Source: Emydura subglobosa (lineage: Eukaryota > Chordata > Testudines > Chelidae). Taken from it: a DNA stretch of 64,000 nucleotides. The notes beneath the pieces are model-generated. The model searched no databases, had not been told where the DNA came from, and was given only the letters and a program-made list of their open reading frames with translations. The translations under genes and the position numbers were made by a program. Positions 54,471-64,000 of the stretch are shown here, piece by piece (the first letter of the stretch is position 1; every line of letters begins with the position of its first letter). Where the stretch lies: NCBI GenBank assembly GCA_007922225.1, contig ML679941.1, positions 55,143,849-55,207,848 on the forward strand, written 5' to 3'.

Positions 54471-55737
54471 AGTTCTAAAAGTACAAGTGATCTTGTTTCA
54501 ACACCTCAAGAACACACTTCTAGGAGTTGGTGTATGAACCATTTTTGTACCTACTTAACTATTTTGTTAGGGGTGAGGTTTTTCACTGAAATAGTAATAC
54601 TTGTTTGTAGCTTTTCCTTGTCAGAGTCTCTGGGTGAAAGGGGAACCCAGGAATTACATAATCAAAACATAAAATAATTTCTCCCAGTGTAATCAGCTTA
54701 CAAGATGTAGGCTGTTCATGTTCTCCATGAGGCCAGCTAAATGCTTGCTTGACAGAGAGTATGTATGTTTTTAATTCTGCAAACCTATAGCATTCTTACT
54801 AAGTGAATAGTGACTGAGTGATATGTATATTTTCATGGTGCTAAAATGAAATCATTGTATTATTGCAATCCCTGAATTATTTTAGGGAGTGAAAGTCCAC
54901 CCAAGCCCCCATGTCTCTGCCCATGAGAACTGAAGGAAAAATGAGAATGGCTGGCAAGATGGTGAGAATGGGTGTGGCGGTGGGGAGATCCAAAGAGGGA
55001 GATACTAGAACTGACAGACTGGGCAAGGAGACTGGAACTTGGATGAGAAGCCCAAGAAGCAGAAACTGGACTAGCTAGGTGAAAAAGAATGGGACTGAGA
55101 GGAGTCGTGGAAAAAATATTATGTGATCATGTACTTAAAGACTGCATCATAATGCACATGCACAAAGGGGTTGAATTAAAGTGGCACAGATGACCTTAAT
55201 TCTATCATTTCCTAGCTTTAGAATACTTGATTATACAACTTTAATAATGTTCTTTTAACATCGTTTTTATACAAGTGATATATATGAAGTTCCTACTGCA
55301 GTCTTTGAGGTTCTGGGAAATAAAATGGTTTTACATGGCTGACGTGTAACTAATGTTCATCCATAATCAACTTACCTCCATCCAATCCCCCATGCACTCA
55401 GCCCTCGCATTCTACTAGCCACAATATCTGGAGCCCACAAACTACATCTCAAGTGGACAGTCCTTAAGTACTGGGCAATGACGGGATGGAGCAGCACCAC
55501 ATTTTGGGTCTCTGGCTATCTTAAGAAACCTGTGTTGTCAGCTGAACTCAAAACTGAAGTACCCAGGTAACTAAATACTGAATTACAAAAGTATTTGGGG
55601 TGGTATTTAGGGGTAGAAATGACCTTAGGATGGAGATGCAAGGAGAGAAAGACAGCAGGCAAATATTAGTTTTTCAATAAAAACACTATAACAAAATATA
55701 GGGGGTTAAAAACAAAACATGTATATTAATATTGCTC
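54471..55737. other. Unassigned AT-rich host DNA
   Basis: GTGATCATGTACTTAAAGAC...GGGGTTGAATTAAAGTGG (55120-55180) resembles 37125-37180. Nothing else is recognised. Confidence 0.3.
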
Positions 55738-55738
55738 A

Positions 55739-56062
55739 TAAGAACATAAGTATGGCCATAGTGGGTCAGACCAATTGTCCGTCTAGCCCAGTATCCTGTC
55801 TTCCGACAGTGGCCAATGCCAGGTGCTTCAGAGGGAATCAAAGAACAGGTGAAGTGATCCATCCCCTGTCGCCCATTCTCAGCTTCTGGCAAACAGAAGC
55901 TAGGGACCCTTCAAGAACATGAATCTATCCTCCATGAACTTATCTAGTTCTTTTTTGAACCCTGTTATAGTCTTCGCCTTCATAACACTCTCTGGCAAAC
56001 AGTCCCACAGGTTGACTGTGCGTTATGTGAAGAAATATTTCCTTTTGTTTGTTTTAAACTCA
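55739..56062 (-). mobile_element. CR1 LINE 3' end with small internal deletion
   Basis: TAAGAACATAAGTATGGCCA, CAGTATCCTGTCTTCCGACA, GCCAATGCCAGGTGCTTCAG, TCCTCCATGAACTTATC and CAGGTTGACTGTGCGTTATG parallel the 3' region of the larger copy at 42841-43180 but are better preserved. A short stretch is missing near 55905-55922. Confidence 0.8.
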
Positions 56063-57655
56063 CAAATAGTTACAAGAATCAATAACTTCAAGCTCAGTTC
56101 TCCTGTGAAGTGCTGAGTTTCTTCTTCAGGACTTCAATGAGTCATGGTTATGGAGGATTGGGCCCTTACGTTGCAAGGGTACAAGATTATTAAATACAGC
56201 TATGGCATGATGTATAATAATCTGGTAAAAAACATAGCATGTCACATGGTATCTTGCATTGTATCACATTCAACCTGCTATTTCTCAAATCCTGGCTTTG
56301 GTCTTTTATCTGCTCCTTCCACCATACTTGATGTCTGGGATTCATTTTCACTGTCTGTTGGATATTGATCCATTGTTGACTGCTACGCATAGATTAGAAT
56401 GCATCCCTATTAAAGTACCCTTAGTCTTTAATAAACTGTAAAGTATCTGAATTAAAGGTCTCCCTGAGTTGAGTTGTTGACATATCCTTACACTGTTTTA
56501 GAAGAAACTGAATGTCTAATGGTATTTGCAAATACAGTACAAACAGTTCTTTCTTCATATTATGTATATGAATGAAACCATAAAACTGTCAATGAAACAT
56601 AGTCAATTACCTGTTGTTTTGTTGTGCAGGAAGTTCTACAACAGATAATAGTTTTTGCTGGCAGAGATCATCTTTTGGATGCAAAGGATGATCAAAATGA
56701 TCCTGGAAGGTCCTTAGAGTCTGAGGAGGATGAGTAGAAAGAAGCACTCATTCTCCACTTACAAGATACAAACATTATCTAGCCAGGAAACATAGGTGAG
56801 AAGTGATGAGCAAAAGTAGCTTCAAGAATAGGTAAAAGAGGTCATTCAGATGCTGTTCCTATTTCCCTTTCCTTTTAAAAGTGTCCGATTTCTTCATTTT
56901 ATGCAGAGATATTTCTCCTCTGGCAAGAGTGTAAATGAATAAATGCTGTAGCAGACTTGGCAGGATAAGTATCTTCATAAAATGCTATAGCAGACCTGCA
57001 GCATAGTATCTTCAATATAAGTCTTATTTGCCTGTTTATCCAGTGGCCTTTGGGACTTGGTTAACCCACAGAGAATTTTGTGAGGACCACAGACTGGATA
57101 AAGGTTATGGGAGGTGGTATTGTCCGGGCTGCCGCTGATGTATTGGTTGACTTTCCTTAAAGTTGCAAACTTTTTCTATTCATGTTCCTGTGCAGTGATA
57201 TCCCAGTACCTTTTTGTGTTATCTAGACAAAGTTAGATACAGATGTATCCCCACCCCTAGTGAATTTGAGTGAGTGCACTCAGTGTTTTGAAGGAAGCAT
57301 GACTTTGCCTATGTTGCTAAATTGTTTCAGCTAATAAAATCTGAGCAGGAGTGTGAGAAAGAAACTCCACGTGGATTTAAACTATTGGGGCACTATGTAG
57401 TTTGATGGCAGAAAACTTTTAATTTGGGTAAATGTAAAGTGTAATGCATACTGCTAAAAATAATCTCAAACATTCATATATTGGTTTGTTTTGGACTGGT
57501 GCTGTGGAAAAACTTCTATACGTAGGAGATATTGTGTACTACTGAGAGTGACCAGTGTATTTTCTGCAGTAACAGTTAACTAATGCTCAGGTGCACTAAC
57601 AAGGAACAGAAAATATTGAAATAATGTACTGTATAGCAATGGTGTAGCTTACATA
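56063..57655. other. Unassigned host DNA
   Basis: Small opposed frames at 56144-56441 overlap. No repeat was firmly recognised. Confidence 0.3.
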
Positions 57656-57659
57656 CAGT

Positions 57660-58115
57660 ATTTATACTTATTAATAATGTAATCTAAAATGCTGTGTCCA
57701 GTTTTGTTTCTCATCTCAAGAAAGAAACAGTGCATCTTAGACTGAAAAAGTCCAGAAAGGGTAGTAAAGTTAGAGGTATGATAGAACTTGGGTTTAATGA
57801 GAAAATGCAAAAAAACCAAAACAACAACACACACACACACCAGGATTATTTACCCTGAAAAGGAGATTTAGTGAAGACTTGATTGGTTATGATTGGTATA
57901 ATATAAATAGATCAATCTGTTCTTTTCACCTGTTGCATAATACAAGAACACAGGGGTACTTGATTAAATTAAAGGGCAGTGAATTTGAAAGCAATTATGG
58001 GAAATACTAATTTATGCTCCATGAAATAAGCCTGTGATATTCACCTTTGCAAGAGGTCATTCAGACAGATTGTGTGGCTGAATTTAAATGAACCCGTGCT
58101 GCATGCAAAAGGAGC
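57660..58115 (+). mobile_element. Old CR1 LINE fragment (polymerase C-terminus and tail), sense strand
   Basis: GCTGTGTCCAGTTTTGTTTC, TCTCATCTCAAGAAAGAAAC, ATTTACCCTGAAAAGGAG, CATAATACAAGAACACAGGG and AAATTAAAGGGCAGTGAATT follow a CR1 C-terminal region in order. A short (AC)n tract (57827-57841) lies inside. Heavily decayed. Confidence 0.55.
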
Positions 58116-60140
58116 ATAGAGTATTTTCTACAAGGCAGCAATGGAGTTCTTTACCCTGCTCTCCTCTCTAGCTGGTCAGACAGTAAACTGATCTCTTAAA
58201 AACAAAGATGGAATTTTTTTAGGGTCCACCATGCCTATGGTCAGGTAGTTTAAAAAAGGAGTCCCAATGTGTCTCATGATGGGGAGATCAGGCTGAATGA
58301 AAGTGGCCTCCACCCTATTTTTACAACTAGATTTCAGAGGTAAATTGTTTCTTCTCAGCAGTTGGAAGTATTAAAGGTATCACATACTCATCTCTTGCTT
58401 ATACCCCCAGTGTAAGTAATATAATTCTAATTGTACCACATATAAATTGACACAAGATTATTGAAGTATTTGTGTGAGTTAGTATGTATTTTTGTATGTA
58501 CAGAATATTTATAAGTATGTTATGTTTACATACTCAGTGTATAATCTAGTTTTTCTGTTCTACCATGTAAAGTTTCTGTACCATCTGCTCATTAACAGTT
58601 GCTGTGTCCTATCTTATACCACCAACTCCCATAACTAGTATATTTGTGGCAATGTAATTCCTTTAATTAGTGTTCCTAACATGCAGTTAAATATTTCACG
58701 TGTTGCTTTTTCATGACTGTTAATTATCATGTGATGTGCTAATTTAAGTTAGTCTTGGCTCTCTCTGAATAAGGTTCTTAATTTATAATTAGCAAGAATA
58801 AGTCAGATATATAGTTTATCCATGTTTTTCACAGTCATATGACATTTTTAAATGTGTATTTGAGCGATGTGCTTTTAGGTCCACACAGGTTTGGTACCAG
58901 GCTCTGCTGTCACCTCCAGCAGCCCTGGAGCTGCAGTGACCTCCTCCGCCTCAGTACTCCCTCTCTCCTGGGGATGAGAGGACATAAGATGAATGTAGCA
59001 GTGGATCTTTTGGCTGGGCTGTGCCCAAGCCTTATTTCTCACCAATCTCTTGAGCCCTGCCTTGGAGCAGAGCTCTGCATTGCATGGGCATGGGTACCTG
59101 GCCATTTTTTGTGCCTCAAACTGTCTCAGAGGAGTTGCACTTTGTTGGCTGCCTTGGGTCCCAACATAGCTATTGAGGTAGTTGTGCTCCTATAGGCAGA
59201 ACCCATTAATGGTACCATTGTAGCTGGACCTTATGACATTATTTAGCACAGCTCTTATCACAGTGATAATCATCCATGTCTGTTGGAAGAAGACAAAGAG
59301 TCTCCTTAGTGTGGGCTATACTGTTTCTGTGGAAAGTGTAAAGAGATGAGATTCATTCATTCTTTATCGCTGTGAGAAGTTACAAATATTACTCCCGCAG
59401 AGGATACGAAGGTACTTGGTAGACGTACATTAAAATTAGCTGCTGGTGGAGATTCAGATCACGTCTGGATGCTAATCGGTTCCCACTGAACTCTGCCCTG
59501 CCTCCTAACAGACCCAACTTTCCTCTACCAGCAGTTGTGGTGTTCTCTTGAGGAGAGGAAGATGGAGGGTGTTGGAGTAGGCCATCCAACCATATAGTCT
59601 CATCCTCAGAGAGTAGTCAATTGGTCCACTGTTCTCTACTCAAGCCACATGGTAAAGACCCATGGCATCTTCAGCTTGATTGCTGGATTGTTACCCCCTC
59701 CCTCTCTGTGCTTCTTTTCATTATTTTTAATTTTAAAGAGTGAATAATTATAAAGTGGTCACTTTATCCAGTGCCTTCTCTCTTCTGTGCATTTCACCTC
59801 CCTTCTGCCTTATCATTCACATAATTGCAGATGTTTCTTTTTACAATAAGTGCACTTCACTCTCCTGAAAGTGAAATTCCTATTTCAGGTGAGATATATG
59901 AGGAAACTGCTTTCCTTCTAGGTAATGATTGTATTGTATTGTAAGTCTGAAATGCACAAGTCTAGCAAACAAAGAGCTTGAGAGGCTGGAGCCTAACTAG
60001 TTGGGCAGGATTCTACTATCTCTTGCTTTTTATTATTATTATTTTATTTTTATTCTCATTTTGCTTTTTCAAATTAGCCTCTCCTCTCATACCTATAAAT
60101 CTGTGATCTGATACTCAAAATGCCAAACTTTAAGAGATAT
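58116..60140. other. Unassigned host DNA
   Basis: The 118-codon frame at 58839-59195 and its opposite-strand shadow are GC-richer than their surroundings but show no family signature. A (TTA)n tract lies near 60030-60045. Confidence 0.3.
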
Positions 60141-60144
60141 AACA

Positions 60145-63100
60145 CTGATTCACCACCGGATGTGTAGATGGTGGAGCAATAAGCAATTGCGGACGCAATA
60201 AGGCGGGTGCTTCCTTCAACTCGGAGTGATGCTCCGGCTAGAAGTTACAGTAGGCCTATACGAATCATCTTGACCTTCTTCTTGCCATTGGAGTTCGATA
60301 ATCCCTGCTGAGAAAGAAGGTGGAGAGCCTCTGGCAACCCCTTCCTTCTTTGTTTTGACTAGGCGCACACATTGAAGGTCTATGCTCGATGGTCGCTCAT
60401 CCTGGTGAGAAGGACCCAGGCGTCAGCAGTGGCTCAGAAGTTCAAGCAGCCCTGTTTAGGAGTTGCCTTCTTGCCCCAATTCAAGGAAGGCACTAGAAAA
60501 AGTGGGCTAAAAATCTCCCTCCCAACTTTCTTTTTCGTGGCTCTAAATTAATCATTCCTTGTTGGAATGTTCATACTATGTTAACTGGACTTGAACTGAA
60601 AGACCATGAACTTCAGAAAACAGCCATAATTGATAGAGAACAACATCAACTGGGCATTGATATTGTAGCCTTAGTGAGACAAGACTTTGGAAACTAGATC
60701 ACTAGATGAAGTAACTACCACTTCTGCTGGTCTGGGAAACTTGAAAATGAACCAAGGATGCATGGTGTCAGATTTGCTGTCAAGAAGTCTGTCCTTAGTG
60801 CATTTACCTCTCCAGTATTTATTAATGAGAGGATCATGCGGCTGGTTGTGAATACGAACTCGGGAATCCTGATTTTTCCGTTCATCTGCGAACCGACACT
60901 TGACTACTTGAAACAGAAAAAAGATGAGTTCTATACTCCCCAGGAACAAAGTGTCAAGAATGTCCCCATACGGAACAGACTCACTGTTCTCGTGATTTCA
61001 ATGCCCATGTGGGTAAGGACTGGTAGCACATCATTGGCCAACACGGCACATGTAGCCTTAACAAAAATGGTCAACGTGTCCTTGAGCTTGCACCTCTTGT
61101 GAGCTGGTAGTCTCGAATACCTCTTTTGCTGGCAAGAGTGGCAGCAAGGTCACATGGAAGCACCCCTGATCTGGACACTGGCATCAGCTTGACCTTATCC
61201 AGATCCGTTGCAGAAACATTTGTGATGTACTGCATGCTCAATCAATGCACAGCGCTGATTGCAACACTGACTATGCCCTTGTCAGGGCCAAGCTCCCGTT
61301 ACATCTTAAAAAGATCCATCATGCAAAGCCAAAAGGTAAACTTCGCCTTGACTTTACTAACATGAAGGACCCTGACACTTGTGCAAAGTTTCAATGTGCA
61401 CTTGAGCGTGTTTTTGAAAATGATTCCCCTAATTCTGACACCCTGTGGGACAATTTTAAGAATAAGGTACTGGCCACTGCCAAGGATGTCTTTGGGACAA
61501 CAAAGAAAAAACAACATGAGTGGTTTGCAGCGTCCGAATATCTGCTGCTCCCACTCATAGAAAAGAAAAAGCAAGCTCACCTAACTTTACTTCAACAACC
61601 AGCTAAGTCCAGAACTCTTAAGTTCAAAGAGGCTTAGGCTGCGGTCCAGCAAGCCACTAGAGAATATACCCAGAAGTACTGGCAAGACCTGTGCAAGATG
61701 ATTCAGACCTGCTTTGAAAGAGGGGCCTTCGTGCTACCTATGATGGAATCAAAGAGGCACTTGGTCCAATTTGTAAAAAGATTGTAAACCTGAAGTGAAA
61801 AATGGTACCATCCTGACTGACAGGCAAGAACAACTTGACAGATGGACTGAGCATTACAAAGAACTCTACTCAAAGGATGCCATTATATGTGATACTGCCT
61901 TAGCTGCTATTCCCCAGCTTCCAACCATACAGGAGCTGGACCAAATACCAACTCTCGAAGATGTAGAGAAAGCTATCAAAAGATTGCACCTGGGAAAGCA
62001 GCAGGCAATGATCAGATACCTTCGGAGCTCCTAAAGGCAGGAAGGAGAAAGCTTGCAAGCAACATCCATGCATTTCTCTGCGCCTGCTGGGAAGAAAGCC
62101 ACATACCCTGGGATCTGAAAGATTCAAACATAATTACTTTATACAAAAATCAAGGGGACAGAGTAGACTGCAACAACTACCGAGGGATATTTCTGCTCAG
62201 CATGGTTGGCAAGGTGCTTGCAAAGGTCTTGCTGAAATGACTCGAAGTTCTAGCTGAGAGAGTTTATCCTGAGAGCCTGTTCAGGTTCAGAGCTGCACGC
62301 TCCATGACTGATGTGTCCTTCACATTGTGCTTGTTGCAAGAAAAAAGCCATGAACAGGCACCTCTCTATGTAGCATCAGTTGACCTACAAAAGGCCTTTG
62401 ACATGGTTAGCAGGAATGGCCTATACAAGAACCCGTTGAAAATTGGCTGTGCCCAAAAAGGGCTCTCCTTACTTAAGGAATTCCAGGTGGGAATGAAGGC
62501 AACTGTCCAGTATGAAAATGAAACATCGTCTGAGGTTAGCATTGATAATGGCATGAAACAAGGATGCTTCTTAGCACCAACCAACTTTGGCATCTTCTTC
62601 TCTATTCTCCTTAAATACGCTTTCAGAAATGATCAATCTGATGTACTAATTGAATTGAAGAAAGACGGCAGGTTATTTAACATCAGGCAATTTCAGAGCA
62701 AAAGGCATGTCGCCCAACTCACTATTGGGGATCTGCTCTTCACAGATGATGCCGCATTCATCTTTAAGTCACCTGATGCATCAGAGAACTTATTCATCAT
62801 GTTCTGCAATTCATGTATCAAGTTCAGTACGGTAATCAGCATCAAGAAAACAGTTGGCACGTCACAGGGCACCAACACCCACCTAAAGTCTACATCAATA
62901 ATGAAGCTCTGGACAATGTGGATCACTTCTGTTATCTTGGTTCAACTCTAACCAGCTCACTTAGCCTTGATACTGAACTTGATGTGAGAATTGACAAAGC
63001 TTCTGTCACCTTTGGCAAACTTACCTCACATGTCTGGAACAACAAGATGTTAACCCTGAATACCAAGTTGCCCATTTATCAGGCTTGCGTCCTCAGTACC

Positions 63101-63860
63101 CTGCTTTACAGCTGTGAAAGCTGGGTCATGTACTCCAAGCAGGAGCGGAGATTGAACAGCTTGCACCTTCGCTGTCTCAGAAAAAGCCTTGGAGTCACTT
63201 GGGACCAACGGATCATTAATAACGAGACCTTTGAGAGAACCAGCCTACAACCTATGCAGACTATGCTAGACCCCTGTAGGCTTCGCTGGGTGGGACACAT
63301 GGATCACATCCCTCAAGATTATCTGCTGAAGGCTGTGCTCTATGGCCAACTCAAGAACTACTTGCGAAGCAGAGGAATGCCAAAGCTCTGACACAGCAAT
63401 AAGATCAAGCAGGGTCTCAGGAAATTCAGCATTCCCACTGACAACTGGAAGAGCCCAGCCCACAACCACTCAGTCTAGAGAAGCTGGGTTAAGGCTGGTT
63501 CAGTCATTGTGGAGAGTCATCAGAGAGCCCAGGCTGAGGCCCATAGGCGAGCCAGGAAGCAGAGTGTGCTCCAACCTCGATCTGGCGAATGGACCGATAC
63601 CACCATGGGAAGGTCTGCCACTCACGCATTGGGGTCTTCTCCTACACTACTGCCAAGCACTACTGACTGACTTGACTTTGCTGTGTTTCCTTTCATCTGT
63701 GAAGATGTTGGATGGCCATACATGAATGAAGCCTTCCCATTTGATGCAGCAGATTCTTCACAGCTCACCCCACATGACCACTAAATGTCCCAAGAAAGAC
63801 AGGTTCTCCAGGAAACTGGGTGGGGTGGGGTTACATCTTAAAGGCATTAAATAGCAGCGT
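60145..63860 (+). mobile_element. Decayed LINE with AP-type endonuclease and reverse transcriptase
   Basis: A GC-richer leader (60145-60540) is followed by coding sequence from about 60550 to 63660 and a tail. The 5' boundary is approximate and the 3' end was not defined. Clade assignment is uncertain: the C-terminus (LYSCESW, LRCLRKSLGVTWDQR, RLRWVGHM) is typical of several APE-containing LINE clades, including those annotated as craniofacial-development-protein-2-like. It is distinct from the CR1 copies in this window. Confidence 0.72.
60550..63660 (+). pseudogene. LINE ORF2 remnant: endonuclease, reverse transcriptase, C-terminal domain
   Basis: The endonuclease part contains CWNVHTM (about 60562), HGVRFAV (about 60761) and DFNAHVG in a different frame (about 61000). 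The terminal endonuclease motif reads TDY at 61266-61274, where SDH is usual, so the catalytic His is lost. The polymerase part has the catalytic-Asp motif DLQKAFDMVSR (about 62383), NGMKQGCFLAP (about 62550) and motif C as FTDD (62739-62750), where (F/Y)ADD is expected. The C-terminal part runs through CESW and RWVGHM to about 63391, then continues with stops (…VCHSRIGVFSY near 63620, with most Cys/His ligands gone). At least four frame changes and several stops separate the pieces at 60758, 61245, 61795, 62304 and 62813. Non-functional. Confidence 0.78.
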
Positions 63861-64000
63861 CCCGCTTGCTTTGGTATGAGAAAAGGTACAACAATCATCA
63901 GCAAGTCTTCCCAACACAGATATGTACAGCAGCAGTGTGCAGCCACGTCTGGAAAGAAGTGAAGCCAAAATGTAAAACAAAGATGGACGGGGATAGAGTT
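63861..64000. other. Tail of the LINE or host flank
   Basis: The boundary cannot be placed and no feature was recognised. Confidence 0.3.

Noticed and set aside
58839..59195. 118-codon ORF, possible gene
   Set aside because: No recognisable motif, and an equally open frame lies opposite; no splice or promoter support.
63342..63725. 127-codon ORF as a separate gene
   Set aside because: It overlaps the C-terminal remnant of the LINE and is best read as decayed LINE sequence.
1..64000. tRNA, rRNA or bacterial-type operons
   Set aside because: No cloverleaf with A and B boxes, no rRNA core sequence and no Shine-Dalgarno or operon spacing was seen; the repeats are those of an amniote.

Overview
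The window looks like non-coding DNA from a reptile, most likely a turtle. I infer this from the repeats: several copies of CR1-type LINE 3' ends, many short palindromic DNA elements of a sauropsid kind, ancient MIR and L3-like fragments, ERV-type solo LTRs, and one near full-length DIRS retrotransposon. The background is AT-rich and intron- or desert-like. I found no convincing multi-exon host gene, no tRNA or rRNA gene, no CRISPR array and no prokaryotic feature. One weak candidate terminal exon lies at 100-201.

Layout. 1-7.6 kb: host sequence with three small DNA transposons (two hAT-like copies with exact 8-bp target duplications at 1076-1507 and 6277-6398, and one inside a CR1 tail at 3196-3306) plus MIR and L3-like fragments. 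7.6-13.76 kb: a 6.16-kb DIRS element with a left inverted terminal repeat, a gag-like region, reverse transcriptase, RNase H and a C-terminal domain, a tyrosine recombinase, an internal complementary region and a right inverted terminal repeat. Its reading frames are broken, but its terminal architecture and most catalytic residues survive. 14-22 kb: three ERV-like solo LTRs, with a GC-rich 1183-bp TG...CA element at 17775-18957 (5-bp target duplication, 50-bp terminal direct repeats, a 42-bp minisatellite, and an acidic ORF with repeated LEELP).

22-42 kb: mostly unannotatable AT-rich sequence with CR1, MIR, L3-like and palindromic elements, two LTR-like blocks (30.8-31.5 and 35.7-36.0 kb) carrying CTCF-like motifs, and a 44-bp inverted repeat. 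42.84-48.02 kb: two minus-strand CR1 copies joined head to tail, each interrupted by its own hAT-like insertion with an 8-bp target duplication. 48-60 kb: GC-rich LTR-like blocks, more CR1 tails and long plain stretches. 60.1-63.9 kb: a decayed plus-strand LINE with an AP-type endonuclease and reverse transcriptase.

Every recognisable protein-coding segment belongs to a mobile element and every one is disrupted. The useful content is a record of nested insertions rather than a pathway or operon. Repeat family names rest on sequence recognition without a database search; target duplications, inverted repeats, motifs and stops were read directly.
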